Of a stretch of DNA of 64,000 bases, positions 31,381-42,016 are shown one piece after another. Origin of the DNA: an uncultured Thermomicrobiaceae bacterium (GTDB taxonomy: Bacteria; Chloroflexota; Chloroflexia; Thermomicrobiales; Thermomicrobiaceae); NCBI GenBank assembly GCA_938082375.1, contig CALKCJ010000044.1, positions 1-64,000 on the forward strand. Direction: 5' to 3'. Position 1 is the first letter of the stretch, and every line of letters starts with the position of its first letter. The notes below the pieces were generated by a model. The model was not told the DNA's origin. It searched no databases and saw only the letters and a program-made list of their open reading frames with translations. Made by a program: the position numbers and the translations under genes.

Positions 31381-31968
31381 ATGAGCTTCGATGTCCGGGA
31401 TATCCGGGCCGGCATGGATGTCTACAGCGCCGACAACGTGTATCTCGGGGCAGTGCGACGGGTGGTAACCGGCCCGGCTGCCCGGCACGAGCGTGTTCCC
31501 CAAGAGTTCCAGGCCAGCCTGCTCCCAGGCGAGCTGCTCGGCCCCATGCCCACGGCGACCATCGGCAACCCAGGCCCCTCGACCCAGTCGGCTCGACGGC
31601 GCTTCGCGAGCCTGCCCGACGGGGCAGAGGCGATCGGGCACGGCCGGATCATCTTCGGCCGAGTGCCACTCCCGCTTGGCTGGCGCGAGGTCACACTCGA
31701 CGACGTACTGGCTGTCTCTCTCGAACGTGTCGTCCTGGGGCGTACAGCAGCCGAGCTCGTCGGCGCGGGCGGGCGTGGCCGAAAGGTCGCTGCCGCCCAT
31801 CGGGTCACCGCCAGCCAAGCCGAGCAGGGTCAATCCGCCTCGAGCTCGACGATGGGAGGCTCCGGCGGTGGCATGAGGCCCAGCATGAGGGCCACGTGCA
31901 AGAGCAGTCGATGCTCCGGATTGTTGAGATCGCGACCGGTAAGCTGGCTGATCCGGTTCAGGCGGTAA
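31381..31968 (+). CDS. DUF2171-like protein; C-terminal tail antisense to pucR-like gene
   Basis: MSFDVRDIRAGMDVYSADNVYLGAVRRVV...WREVTLDDVLAVSLERVVLG; overlap with opposite-strand CDS. Confidence 0.5.
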   Translation: MSFDVRDIRAGMDVYSADNVYLGAVRRVVTGPAARHERVPQEFQASLLPGELLGPMPTATIGNPGPSTQSARRRFASLPDGAEAIGHGRIIFGRVPLPLGWREVTLDDVLAVSLERVVLGRTAAELVGAGGRGRKVAAAHRVTASQAEQGQSASSSTMGGSGGGMRPSMRATCKSSRCSGLLRSRPVSWLIRFRR

Positions 31969-33392
31969 CTCACGGTATTGCGGTGAAGGGACAACCGCGC
32001 GGCGACTTCTCCAGCACTCCCCAGCGTCAGGTACGCGCGCAGCGTCTCAATCAGCTCCGCCATCCGACCGCTGCCATCAGCAAGCGGCCCGAGTACCTGG
32101 CGACGGAACGCCTCCCCGGCCTCGTGGCCCCAGAGGTAGTACAGGAGCCCATACAACCCGACATCCTCGACCGACTCGAACCGTAGCATTGGCCCCGGTA
32201 ATGCGCCGCTTCGCCACAACGCCAGGGTGAAGCGTGCCTGCCGCAGCCCCTCGGGCGCTTCCCGGATCCTGGGCAGACAGGCGCTCAGGGCCACCGCCCA
32301 GCGCAGCTCCCCTCCGGAGCGGGCGAGAGACCGGAACATCTCGGCAGCGCTCGCGAGCTCGACCTCCAGCAACAGGAACGCGATTTCGTCACCGAGATCG
32401 ACCCACCGCTGGCGCGCGAGGCGGCTGGTGGCGCGTCGCAGGAGTTCCAATCCGTGTGGCTGGTCGCGCGGCACGCTGAGCACGCCGACCGTTACCGGAG
32501 AACGGGGATCGAGCCCGAGACGCGACGCGCGCGACAGCACCGCCGCCTCGCCCCGCGCCCGGCCCAACAAGAGGTCGGCGAGCAACTCGCCAGCCGACTG
32601 CGCTCGGCCGGCGCGACGCGGATCGCGCGCGAGCAGTGTGGCACAGACGCCAGCGGTGATCGAGAGCACCAGCCGGTCGCGCTCGGTCAGGCCACCAGAT
32701 CCGGAGTAGAGGGTCAGGTATGCCGGTCGCTCGCCGGGCGTGATCGTCGTAATCAGCAGCTCGCCACCGGATGGCAACGGCAGCAGGGCCGCGGCCGGAT
32801 ACGGACGTGCTCGGCCCAGCACCGCTGGCGAGACGGGCGCCTGCTCCGGACCAGCCTGGGCCAATACCTGCCCTTCGGTATCCTGAATCAGGAGCGAGCG
32901 GCCACTCGCCAGCGCCGCCACCCGCAGCACGGCCTCCAGCCCGCCGCCTCCCACCGCGGCGCGTGAGAGATCGCGCGACAGCTCGGTGCTGACGCGGTAG
33001 AGGAGGCTACGCTGCTCCGTGAGCAGGCGGTTGAGGGTGAACTCGAGGTCGAGCGGCAGGGGCCCGGGCAGCAAGAGCAGCGGCAGCGAGCCGATCGGCC
33101 CCGGGAAGAGTCCCGTCTCGGTCACGAGCGCTGTCACTGGGGCCTGGCTGATCCGCACCAGCAGCTCGTGGCGCGTCAACGAGCCGGCCGACTCGATCTC
33201 CTGCAAGACGCGTCCGGAGAGGACGATGAGCTCGTCGCCGCGTAGCGGCGGCAGGTGCGGCGCCGCGACGCGCACGGAGACGGCCCAGGAGATCGACCGT
33301 TCGAGGACGGTTTCCTCCGGCACGCCGGACGGCCCGACGAGCGTGAAGCGCCGATCCCAGCGACAGAGATCGCGCAGCATGATTTCCGACAT
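31830..33392 (-). CDS. PucR/CdaR-family transcriptional regulator
   Basis: N-terminal PucR-like region and C-terminal LIETLRAYLTLGSAGEVAARLSLHRNTVSYRLNRISQLTGRDL HTH. Confidence 0.88.
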   Translation of the reverse strand: MSEIMLRDLCRWDRRFTLVGPSGVPEETVLERSISWAVSVRVAAPHLPPLRGDELIVLSGRVLQEIESAGSLTRHELLVRISQAPVTALVTETGLFPGPIGSLPLLLLPGPLPLDLEFTLNRLLTEQRSLLYRVSTELSRDLSRAAVGGGGLEAVLRVAALASGRSLLIQDTEGQVLAQAGPEQAPVSPAVLGRARPYPAAALLPLPSGGELLITTITPGERPAYLTLYSGSGGLTERDRLVLSITAGVCATLLARDPRRAGRAQSAGELLADLLLGRARGEAAVLSRASRLGLDPRSPVTVGVLSVPRDQPHGLELLRRATSRLARQRWVDLGDEIAFLLLEVELASAAEMFRSLARSGGELRWAVALSACLPRIREAPEGLRQARFTLALWRSGALPGPMLRFESVEDVGLYGLLYYLWGHEAGEAFRRQVLGPLADGSGRMAELIETLRAYLTLGSAGEVAARLSLHRNTVSYRLNRISQLTGRDLNNPEHRLLLHVALMLGLMPPPEPPIVELEAD

Positions 33393-33580
33393 GCGTCCTC
33401 CCGCCCCGGCTCATGCCTCCCCATCGCGAAGCCCATGACGTGAGTATACGGAAGCCTTCGAGACATCCAAAAGGGCAATATTGGCTGGCTTGGCCGTCTG
33501 ACCTGGGTCACAATTGGCTCTTGCCGGGGCCGTTAGAGCCAGGTAGGCTGTATGTCGGATGCATCCAATCGGGAGGGCCT

Positions 33581-35095
33581 ATGCTGATCGAGCTCGACCG
33601 TACCAGCAGCGTCCCCCTCTACCGCCAGATTGCCGACCAGCTCCGCGCGCGGATCACCAGCGGCGAGTTGGTCCCCGGGACCCGCCTGCCGCCAGAGCGC
33701 CGGCTGGCGGCTGTGCTCGGCGTCAACCGAACCACGATCGTGAACGCCTACCGCGAGCTGGCTGCCGATGGGCTCATCGTGGGCCACGTCGGCCGCGGCA
33801 CCGTGGTGGCCGATGCCGGCCGGCTCTACGAACCAGGAGCTTCCGCCAGCGGCATTCCCTGGTCTCAGCTCTTCACGTCAGCCACCGACGTCATGAACGA
33901 TCCGCTGTTGCACGACACTATGCTGGTGTCGTCACGGCCTGACGTCATCACCTTCGCGACCGGCATGCCGGCACCAGAACTCTACCCGATCGCCACCATG
34001 CGCCAGCTTCTCGACGAGGCGCTCCACCAGGCCGGACAAAGCCTTCTCCAGTACTGCCCAGCCGAAGGTTACCCGCCGCTACGCGAGGCGTTAGCCGGCT
34101 GGACAGCGCGCTGCGGCATGCACTGCGGGCCGGACGAGATCCTCATCGTCGCTGGCTCGCAGCAAGGGCTCTACTTGCTGGCCCGTACCCTGCTTGACCC
34201 AGGTGACCTCGTGGCGATCGAGTCGCCCACCTACCTGGGCGCACTCCAGGTCTTCCGCGCAGTCGGTGCCCGGCTCCTGCCGATCCCCGTTGACCAACAC
34301 GGCATGCGCGTCGGAGTGCTCGAAGACGTCGTCACTAGGCGACGGCCCAAGCTCATCTACACACTCCCCACCTTCCAGAACCCGACCGGGACGACGCTGA
34401 GCCGCGATCGCCGCGAGCGACTCCTCGCACTCGCGGCGCGCTATCAGATCCCGATCATCGAGGACGACCCTTATGGTGCACTGCGCTATGCCGGCGAACC
34501 GATTCCGCCGCTGGCCGCGCTCGACCACCACGATGTCGTGGTCTACCTGAGCACCGTCTCGAAGATCCTGTTCCCGGGTTTCCGGATCGGCTGGATCGCC
34601 GCCCCGCGGCTGGTCATCGAGCGCTTGGCAGTGCTCAAGCAGATCGTCGACCTGGATACCAACGCCCTCGCGCAGTGGGCAGTCTGGGCCTTCATCAGCC
34701 GGGGATTGCTCGATTCCCACCTCCAGCAGCTCCGGCGGCACTATCCAGGGCGGCTCGACCGGATGCTGAGCGCCCTGGAACAGTACGCACTAGGACTGCT
34801 CGAGTGGACACGACCAGCCGGAGGCTTCTACGTCTGGTGCCGCTTGACCGACGGGCTACGCGCCCGGGATCTCTTGCCAGAGGCAGCCCGGCGCGGCGTC
34901 GCCTTCGCGCCGGGCGAGAGCTTTCACCCGGACGATGCTGGAGCCAGTACGCTTCGCCTCAACTTCACGTTCCCGCCAGAGACGGCCATCGAACCAGGGA
35001 TCGCCCGGCTGGCCGAGGCAGTGCGGGCGCTCCGAAGCACCCGCTTGAACGGCGACGGCGGTCGGCGAGCCCGCCTGGCGGCGCCGATCGTCTAG
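33581..35095 (+). CDS. pdxR: MocR/PdxR-type GntR regulator with aminotransferase domain
   Basis: [48 protein letters not shown] plus class-I aminotransferase domain ([15 protein letters not shown]); upstream of pdxST. Confidence 0.88.
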   Translation: MLIELDRTSSVPLYRQIADQLRARITSGELVPGTRLPPERRLAAVLGVNRTTIVNAYRELAADGLIVGHVGRGTVVADAGRLYEPGASASGIPWSQLFTSATDVMNDPLLHDTMLVSSRPDVITFATGMPAPELYPIATMRQLLDEALHQAGQSLLQYCPAEGYPPLREALAGWTARCGMHCGPDEILIVAGSQQGLYLLARTLLDPGDLVAIESPTYLGALQVFRAVGARLLPIPVDQHGMRVGVLEDVVTRRRPKLIYTLPTFQNPTGTTLSRDRRERLLALAARYQIPIIEDDPYGALRYAGEPIPPLAALDHHDVVVYLSTVSKILFPGFRIGWIAAPRLVIERLAVLKQIVDLDTNALAQWAVWAFISRGLLDSHLQQLRRHYPGRLDRMLSALEQYALGLLEWTRPAGGFYVWCRLTDGLRARDLLPEAARRGVAFAPGESFHPDDAGASTLRLNFTFPPETAIEPGIARLAEAVRALRSTRLNGDGGRRARLAAPIV

Positions 35096-35180
35096 TCACG
35101 CTCAGCGGGCTGGTGAGACAGACAGTGCCTGGGGACACCACCGAAGCGTGGGAGCTTGGATGAACAGGGAGGACGCGGGC

Positions 35181-36062
35181 ATGGAGAAGTCGACCTGGAC
35201 GACGAAGGTTGGCTTAGCACAGATGCTCAAGGGCGGGGTGATTATGGACGTGGTCACCCCAGAGCAGGCACAGATCGCCGAGGAAGCTGGCGCTGTCGCG
35301 GTCATGGCGCTCGAGCGGGTGCCGGCCGACATTCGCCGGGAGGGCGGAGTCGCCCGGATGAGCGACCCGGAGCTGATCCTCCGGATCAAAGAGGCCGTCA
35401 CCATCCCGGTGATGGCCAAGGTGCGGATCGGGCACTTCGTCGAGGCACAGATCCTGGAGGCGATCGGCATAGACTACATCGACGAGAGCGAGGTGCTCAC
35501 TCCAGCGGACGACCGTTTCCATATCGACAAGCACCAGTTCACGGTTCCCTTCGTCTGCGGTGCTCGCGACCTGGGCGAGGCGCTGCGCCGCATCGGCGAG
35601 GGCGCGGCGATGATCCGCAGCAAGGGCGAGGCCGGCACCGGCAACATCGTCGAGGCCGTCCGCCACCTGCGCGATATCCTCGACGGCCTCCGCCGGCTCC
35701 AGGCACTGCCTTGCGAAGAGTTGATGACGGCGGCCAAAGAGCTGGGCGCGCCCTACGAGCTCGTCTGTGAAGTGGCGGCAACCGGTCGGCTACCGGTCGT
35801 ACTCTTCTGCGCTGGCGGCGTCGCGACGCCGGCCGACGCCGCGCTGGTCATGCAGCTCGGCGCCGAGGGCGTCTTCGTGGGCTCGGGCATCTTCAAATCA
35901 GAGAACCCCCGCGCCCGGGCGCGGGCGATCGTCGAGGCGGTGACGCACTATCGCAACCCGCAGATCCTGGCCGAAGTCAGCCGCGGCCTCGGCGAGCCGA
36001 TGCGCGGGCTGGAGCTGGAGGCGATCCCGGCCGGGCAGCGCCTGGCGCCGCGTGGCTGGTGA
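35181..36062 (+). CDS. pdxS: pyridoxal 5'-phosphate synthase subunit PdxS
   Basis: [53 protein letters not shown]. Confidence 0.97.
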   Translation: MEKSTWTTKVGLAQMLKGGVIMDVVTPEQAQIAEEAGAVAVMALERVPADIRREGGVARMSDPELILRIKEAVTIPVMAKVRIGHFVEAQILEAIGIDYIDESEVLTPADDRFHIDKHQFTVPFVCGARDLGEALRRIGEGAAMIRSKGEAGTGNIVEAVRHLRDILDGLRRLQALPCEELMTAAKELGAPYELVCEVAATGRLPVVLFCAGGVATPADAALVMQLGAEGVFVGSGIFKSENPRARARAIVEAVTHYRNPQILAEVSRGLGEPMRGLELEAIPAGQRLAPRGW

Positions 36063-36712
36063 GCGGAGGGCTGCGCATGGAGCCACGCATCGGCGTCCTC
36101 GCCCTGCAAGGCGACTTCCAGGAACACCTGGCTGCGCTGGCGCGGCTGGGTATTGCGAGACGCGAGGTCAAGCTACCACACGACCTAGTCGACCTCGACG
36201 GGCTCATCCTCCCCGGCGGCGAGAGCACGACGATTGGCCGTCTGATCCATCGGTTCGGCCTGCGCGAACCGATCCTGGAGTTCGCCCGCTCAGGGCGGCC
36301 GATCTGGGGTACCTGCGCCGGGATGATCGTCCTCGCTCGCGAAGTCGACCCAGAGACGCGTGCCCGTACTCAGCATCTCCTCGGTCTCCTCGACGTCGTC
36401 GTGCGGCGTAACGCCTTTGGGCCGCAGATCGAGAGCTTCGAGACGGAGCTGGAGATCCCAGCGGTCGGAAGCGAGCCGGTGCGCGCGGTCTTCATCCGCG
36501 CACCGGTCGTCTGCGAACTCGGGCCGGCCGTGGAGCCGCTCGCCCGGCTGCCGGACGGCACAGTCGTCGCCGTCCGGCAGGACAACCTGATCGGCACCGC
36601 GTTTCACCCCGAGCTGACGGGCGACGACCGCTTCCACGCCTGGTTCTGCCGCCAGGCCAGGGCAGCGAGAGCTTGCACCTCACCAGAACAGGCGAGCTGC
36701 CCCGCTGAATAG
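36059..36712 (+). CDS. pdxT: pyridoxal 5'-phosphate synthase glutaminase subunit PdxT
   Basis: [43 protein letters not shown]. Confidence 0.95.
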   Translation: MSGGLRMEPRIGVLALQGDFQEHLAALARLGIARREVKLPHDLVDLDGLILPGGESTTIGRLIHRFGLREPILEFARSGRPIWGTCAGMIVLAREVDPETRARTQHLLGLLDVVVRRNAFGPQIESFETELEIPAVGSEPVRAVFIRAPVVCELGPAVEPLARLPDGTVVAVRQDNLIGTAFHPELTGDDRFHAWFCRQARAARACTSPEQASCPAE

Positions 36713-36800
36713 GACAGCGTCTTGCCTGGGCGCTGTCCGCAGCCGGCGAAGCCTTGCCAGCGAGGCACAGCCCTGCTACGATAGTTGGTGTACGTACGCG

Positions 36801-37085
36801 ATGGCGAGTGAGAGGCACAGGGGGAGACGCATGCTGGCGAGCGGGCTTCGACGGGGGCTGACCACGCAGGAGGCGGCACAGCTTCTGCAGTTCCACCCGG
36901 AGGCCATACGGTACTGGCTCCGGGTCGGCGAGCTGCGTGGCACTCGTCTTGACTCGACAGACGAGTGGCTGGTCGAACCGGAGGATCTCCTGGCCTTCCT
37001 CCGCCAGAACGACGAGCTCTTGCCCTGGTCGGTGCCGGTGGCCGGTTCCGGCGCGGGGGCCACTGCAGTCGGCCCCACCAGCTAG
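36801..37085 (+). CDS. small helix-turn-helix (excisionase/MerR-like) protein
   Basis: GLTTQEAAQLLQFHPEAIRYWLRVGELRGTRLDSTDEWLVEPEDLLAFLRQ. Confidence 0.7.
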   Translation: MASERHRGRRMLASGLRRGLTTQEAAQLLQFHPEAIRYWLRVGELRGTRLDSTDEWLVEPEDLLAFLRQNDELLPWSVPVAGSGAGATAVGPTS

Positions 37086-38224
37086 ACGGGCTTGAAGCCA
37101 ACGCGTCGTCGATGGACGAGCACGCTCTGGAGCAAGCCCAGGCTGGCGAGCAGCGTCCACAGCGAGCTGCCGCCAAAACTGATGAAGGGGAGCGGTAGAC
37201 CCGTCACCGGCATGATCCCGACGTTCATCCCCATGTTCACGAACGCCTGAAAGAAGATCATCACAGTGATCCCGACGGCCAGCAACCGACCGAACAGGTC
37301 GGGGGCGACCACCGCCACATGGCTCGTGCGCCACAAGAGGAGCAGGTACGCCACCACCAGCGCGACACCGCCGATAAAGCCGAACATGCCCATGGCGTGG
37401 GCGAAGATGAAATCAGTCGTGCGCACGCGGAGCAGGTCGAGCTGACTTTGCATACTGCCGGCTAGCCCGTTGCCGTACCAGCCGCCGGTGCCGATGGTAA
37501 TCTGCGCTTGGATAATGTTGAAGCCGGCTCCGAAATAGTCTCGCTCCGGCTCGAACGAAATGAGCAAACGCTCCCGCATGTAGTCGTGCAGGACGTACTT
37601 CCACGCGAACAGTGCCGCAAGTGGCGAGGCCAGCACCACCCCGACCACGTACAGCAAACGAGTGGGGCTGAAGAGCATCATCGCCAGCCAGATGGCGGCG
37701 AAGACGCCAGCGGTGCCGAGGTCGGGCTGCTGGTACACGAGGAGGGCTGGTACCCCGACGAGCAGGCCACCCAGCGCGAAGTTCCGCAGGCGGGCCATCT
37801 CGCGACCCCGGTTGGCGCTGAAGGCCGCCAGCGCCACGATGACCCCCAGCTTGGCCGGCTCCGAGGGCTGGATCGTCAACGGCCCCAGTTCGATCCACCG
37901 CACCGAGCCACCGATGCTGGTGCCGACCAGCAGCAGGAGTAGGAGCAGCGTCACCGCCAGGCCGTAAATCGGCCAGGCCAACGACTTGACGTACCGGTAA
38001 TCGACCCACGTCAGACCGAGCAACAGCGGTAGTCCGACCGCTGTATAGATGAGCTGGCGTACCGCAAGGCTGTCGAGCCGGAGCGGCCCGCCGCCCTCGG
38101 CGCTCCAGATCACCACCAGCCCGAAGCCGATCAGCACGAGCGTCGTGACCAGCATGTATGGGTCAAGCGCCGCCCAGCTCGCTGACCGCCGTTGGACTTG
38201 CAGCGAGGTGACCACCAATCCCAT
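37082..38224 (-). CDS. rodA: rod shape-determining protein RodA (SEDS family)
   Basis: FtsW/RodA/SpoVE motifs: QPDLGTA, LPVTGLPLPFISFGGSSLWTLLASLGLLQSV. Confidence 0.9.
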   Translation of the reverse strand: MGLVVTSLQVQRRSASWAALDPYMLVTTLVLIGFGLVVIWSAEGGGPLRLDSLAVRQLIYTAVGLPLLLGLTWVDYRYVKSLAWPIYGLAVTLLLLLLLVGTSIGGSVRWIELGPLTIQPSEPAKLGVIVALAAFSANRGREMARLRNFALGGLLVGVPALLVYQQPDLGTAGVFAAIWLAMMLFSPTRLLYVVGVVLASPLAALFAWKYVLHDYMRERLLISFEPERDYFGAGFNIIQAQITIGTGGWYGNGLAGSMQSQLDLLRVRTTDFIFAHAMGMFGFIGGVALVVAYLLLLWRTSHVAVVAPDLFGRLLAVGITVMIFFQAFVNMGMNVGIMPVTGLPLPFISFGGSSLWTLLASLGLLQSVLVHRRRVGFKPV

Positions 38225-38227
38225 GGC

Positions 38228-38998
38228 CTACAGCAGCTCCACGCCGTTGATGTTAATGTGGAAGGCACAGCCCAACAACTCGGCAGCCCGCGCGCTCATC
38301 AGCATCCGCGGCAGGAAAATCTCGAAGTAGTGCATCACTGGCGCGATCGTCGTGTCGATCGTCAGCTCCAACGTGATCGACTTCTCAGCTGGGTTGACGC
38401 GCAGGAAGGACGAGACCGCCGCATAGTTGACCCGGTCGTGCTGATCGAACTTGTTATGATCCGGGTTCTGCACCCGGCTCCGATGGACGTCTGACTTGTC
38501 GGCCAGGATCAAGGCGGCCGACACCGCGTGGATCGGCTCGCCGAGCCGCTGCGTGTCATCGCCGTGGCTGCCGATTGCGCCCATCACAATGGCAATGTCC
38601 TCCGCAGCCACACCGTAGCGACGCAGGATATCGCGCGCCAGCAGCGCCCCGGTCAGACTATGGTCGTAGCGGCTGATCGCGTTGCCAATGTCGTGTAGAT
38701 AGCCAGCGATGGCCGCTAGCTCCTGCTCTCGCTGGTCGTAGCCCAGCCGCCGCAGCACGTTGCGGGCGATATGCGAGACCAGGTTGGCGTGACGTAGGCC
38801 GTGCTCGGTAAAGCCGATCACAGCTAAGTTCGCGTTGCCTGCCTCGATGTAGGCCCGCACCTCCGGATCCTTCTCCAGGTCAGCGACAGTGATCGGCAGC
38901 GCCACTACCGCCGGGCGAGCGGCCGCTTCCGGCTTGGTGGCCCGCACCGCAGCCGCCTCGCCGATGATCTCCGGGATCGACTCACCATTGGTGCTCAT
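38228..38998 (-). CDS. HD-domain phosphohydrolase
   Basis: GLRHANLVSHIARNVL...LAAIAGYLHDIGNAISRYDHSLTGALLA. Confidence 0.85.
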   Translation of the reverse strand: MSTNGESIPEIIGEAAAVRATKPEAAARPAVVALPITVADLEKDPEVRAYIEAGNANLAVIGFTEHGLRHANLVSHIARNVLRRLGYDQREQELAAIAGYLHDIGNAISRYDHSLTGALLARDILRRYGVAAEDIAIVMGAIGSHGDDTQRLGEPIHAVSAALILADKSDVHRSRVQNPDHNKFDQHDRVNYAAVSSFLRVNPAEKSITLELTIDTTIAPVMHYFEIFLPRMLMSARAAELLGCAFHININGVELL

Positions 38999-39070
38999 GA
39001 CGCTACCCTCTCCATGATGACCCGGGGCTCAAGTATAGCCGCTTCTGCCCCAAGTCTCCGGTGGGTAGGC

Positions 39071-39102
39071 AGGTAGGGGCGAATGATTCCTCGCCCCTAC
39101 CT
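39071..39102. repeat. 12-bp perfect stem-loop AGGTAGGGGCGA-ATGATTCC-TCGCCCCTACCT
   Basis: Perfect inverted repeat in the intergenic region downstream of a minus-strand CDS. Confidence 0.65.
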
Positions 39103-39116
39103 CATGAAATGTCAAA

Positions 39117-40370
39117 CTAGGAGCCGAAGCGTAGGGGCGAGAGCGCGTCGAGCGGGAGACTCGGGCGCCCCATCGTGATCAGCTCGGCGATCAGCTCACC
39201 GATCGTGGGAGCCAGCGCGAACCCGTGCCCGGAGAAGCCACCGGCGAAGACGAACCCCTCGAGCTCACCCGCCGCCCCCAGGATCGGAACCCCGTCCGCT
39301 GCGACTGCCTCGATGCCAACCCATCCGCGCACCAGTCGGGCGCGTTCGAGCAGCGGATACACCGCGCTCGCGTCACGAGCGCTTCCGGCGATGCTCGCCG
39401 GCAGCAGCCGCGTGCGCCGCGTCACGAGGTCGAGCCGGCCAGGCCAGCCCCCACCGATCAGGTACGCGCCACCCGGTAACTGCTTAAGGCTAAGCCGGCG
39501 ATTCGCGCTCCCCAACACCGGTCGTAGCCGGGACGGCATCGGCTCGGTCACCAGCATCTGGAGCGCCCACGGCTCGAGCGGGATGCTGAGCCCGATCATC
39601 CGAGCGATCTCGGCGCTCCAGGCGCCGGCCGCGTTCACGACCCAGCGGCAAGAGATCTCGCCCCGCGTCGTCGTCACGCCGGCCACCCGGTCACGGTGCA
39701 GAGTGATGCCGATCACCCGCGTCTGTTGAAGGATACGGGCCCTGAGGCGGGCCGCAGCCCGAGCGAAGGCATGGGTCACCAGTGTCGGCATCGCGTAGCC
39801 ATCGCTCGGGCACCAGCTCGCCGCAAGTACCGAAGGGGCAATGCCCGGCACCAGCTCGCGCAACTCGGCCCGGCCAATCATCTGGACGTCCAGCCCGTGA
39901 GCCCGCTCCTCAGCTACCCGGCGCTCCAGTACGGCGACGTCTTCCGGCCGCTCGGCTAGCATCAGGTTGCCGTCCTGCCGGTAGTGCAGTTCCGCGCTCA
40001 GTTCCACCGCCAGGTGGGGCCAGCGCCGAATGGCGCGCAGGGCGATCGGCAGCTCGCGCGGGTCACGGCCTTGCTGCCGCACCCCGCCGGCACTGGCACC
40101 CGAAGCTCCCGCTGCGATCGTCGCTGCCTCGACCAGCGCCACGGTCACTTCTCGTCGGGCGAGCTCATAGGCGACCGCGCAGCCGATGACGCCCCCGCCG
40201 ATGACTACGACCTCGGCTGTCGCGCGCTCGCCCACCCGCTGGCTCCCTGCCCGCCCATCCACCTGCGCACGGCTAGTATCGGCCGGATCGCACCCCCGAG
40301 CAAGGCCGGGGCGAGGTACTCGATGAAAAGTATCCTTTACTGAGAAGCGGGTGGCGCGGCACCACGCCAC
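39117..40370 (-). CDS. FAD-dependent oxidoreductase (DadA/glycine-sarcosine oxidase family)
   Basis: EVVVIGGGVIGCAVAYELARREVTVALVEA, VVNAAGAWSAEIARMIG, FVFAGGFSGHGFALAPTIGELIAEL; true start probably inside the ORF. Confidence 0.88.
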   Translation of the reverse strand: MAWCRATRFSVKDTFHRVPRPGLARGCDPADTSRAQVDGRAGSQRVGERATAEVVVIGGGVIGCAVAYELARREVTVALVEAATIAAGASGASAGGVRQQGRDPRELPIALRAIRRWPHLAVELSAELHYRQDGNLMLAERPEDVAVLERRVAEERAHGLDVQMIGRAELRELVPGIAPSVLAASWCPSDGYAMPTLVTHAFARAAARLRARILQQTRVIGITLHRDRVAGVTTTRGEISCRWVVNAAGAWSAEIARMIGLSIPLEPWALQMLVTEPMPSRLRPVLGSANRRLSLKQLPGGAYLIGGGWPGRLDLVTRRTRLLPASIAGSARDASAVYPLLERARLVRGWVGIEAVAADGVPILGAAGELEGFVFAGGFSGHGFALAPTIGELIAELITMGRPSLPLDALSPLRFGS

Positions 40371-40390
40371 CCCCCGAGCACGCCGGTCGG

Positions 40391-41590
40391 CTAGGCCTCC
40401 ATCTGCGGCTTGAGCACGACTTTGATGTAACCATCCACTCTCTTATCGAACTTTTCGTACGCCATCGGAGCTTCCTCTAGGCGATGTCGATGCGAGACCA
40501 CGAAGGAGGGCTTAGCACGGCCGGCGATGATCAGGTCGCGCAGGTACTGGTTATATCGCTTGACGTTGCACTGGCCGGTTCCAAGCCGGATCCCCTTCTC
40601 GAAGAGCCGCCCGATCGCCAGCCGCAGGCGTCCCTGCTTTGCTTCCTCGTCAGGCGCGCCGGGATCGGCGGGGACATAGAGCCCTGGCACGCCGATCGCG
40701 CCCGTCGGCCGCACGACCTCGATCAGGGTGTTGAGAACGATAGCGGGATCTTCGCGCGCTGCGCCGCGCACGTGTGCTTGGTAGCCAACAGCGTCGATTC
40801 CCTTGTCGACGCCGGCAAACGCCTTATTGGGTACCGAGCCGGTGGCCAGCCGGTCGCCGGGCGACTGCTCCTTGATGAACTCGACCGGGTTGACCTCGTC
40901 GAAATTGACCGGAATGCAGCCGATCTCCCGTGCCTTGTCAAGCCGCTCCTTGATACGGTCCACTACGAAGACCTTCGAGGCGCCGCGCAGCAGGCAGCTA
41001 TAGGCCGCCATCAAGCCAACCGGCCCAGCGCCGAAGACTGCCACACTTTCCCCTGGCCGGACATCGGCCAGCTCGGCACCGTGGTAGCCGGTCGGGAAGA
41101 TATCGGCGAGCAGGATGAAGTCGTCTTCGAACTCGGTACCCTCAGGCAGCTTCAGGCAGTTGAAGTCGGCGTACGGTACGCGAAGATACTCAGCTTGTCC
41201 ACCGGTATACGGCCCCATGGCGACGTAGCCATAAGCGCCGCCGGCGAAGCCAGGCTCCGGGTTCACAGTGAGGCAGAACCCAGTATACCCGCGCTGGCAG
41301 TTGATACAGAAGCCACAGGCTACGTTGAAGGGCATGACCACGCGGTCACCCTTGCGGAGCGAGGTCACGGCCGGCCCCACCTCCTCGATGATGCCCAGAT
41401 TCTCGTGGCCGAAGACGATACCGGGCTGGGCCGCGGTTCGCCCCTCGTACATGTGGAGGTCGCTGCCGCAGATGGCTGTGGAGGTGATGCGGACGATGAC
41501 ATCGTTGGGGTGCTCGATGCGGGGATCGGATACCTCTTCGACAGCTACCTGGAACGGGCCTTTGTAGACGACGGCCTTCATCGCTTTCAC
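40391..41590 (-). CDS. zinc-dependent alcohol dehydrogenase, glutathione-independent formaldehyde dehydrogenase-like
   Basis: MKAVVYKGPFQVAVEEV, ICGSDLHMYEG, GHENLGIIEEVG, GFCINCQRGYTGFC. Confidence 0.9.
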   Translation of the reverse strand: MKAMKAVVYKGPFQVAVEEVSDPRIEHPNDVIVRITSTAICGSDLHMYEGRTAAQPGIVFGHENLGIIEEVGPAVTSLRKGDRVVMPFNVACGFCINCQRGYTGFCLTVNPEPGFAGGAYGYVAMGPYTGGQAEYLRVPYADFNCLKLPEGTEFEDDFILLADIFPTGYHGAELADVRPGESVAVFGAGPVGLMAAYSCLLRGASKVFVVDRIKERLDKAREIGCIPVNFDEVNPVEFIKEQSPGDRLATGSVPNKAFAGVDKGIDAVGYQAHVRGAAREDPAIVLNTLIEVVRPTGAIGVPGLYVPADPGAPDEEAKQGRLRLAIGRLFEKGIRLGTGQCNVKRYNQYLRDLIIAGRAKPSFVVSHRHRLEEAPMAYEKFDKRVDGYIKVVLKPQMEA

Positions 41591-41840
41591 TCCCTCCCAC
41601 CGTTCGATGGGCCATCATTCGCGCCTTAGCGCTCCGGCTCGGCTCGGTGCGCGTCTCCGCCGAATCACCTCCTCTCGCCGAACTGTGGAGAACGAGCTGC
41701 AAGCCGAGCGGAGAGAACAGCGCCGCTTCTGCATCGGAGACAGTGCGAACGCTGGAGCTTGATAAGGTCCTGGGTGCGCGTCCTGCTGCTGGTTCCAGGG
41801 GTAGCGCCGCGTAATCACGCATTACGTCAGGTTCACCTCT

Positions 41841-41870
41841 ATGATAATCCGGTTACCGAAAGCAAGTCAA
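41841..41870 (-). promoter_or_regulatory. candidate sigma70-like promoter upstream of the dehydrogenase
   Basis: Minus strand TTGACT (41870-41865), 18 bp, TATCAT (41846-41841); implies a ~240-nt leader. Confidence 0.35.
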
Positions 41871-42016
41871 GGTCCAACTTTTCGTTAGACGAGAAGAACA
41901 TATGGTACGCGGAAGTGTTATCAATGGAGCGGTAGCGAGTAGCGAATACGCCTGATATGCTCGGCGCGTTCGCACAGATGGTCGGTTGCGACGCTGGGGC
42001 GAACCGGGAAGGGGGA

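Noticed and set aside
41590-41840. Riboswitch in the ~240-nt leader of the dehydrogenase gene
   Set aside because: No known riboswitch consensus recognised; only a small CGTAAT-CACGC-ATTACG hairpin and an SD-like AGGAGGTGATT; insufficient support.
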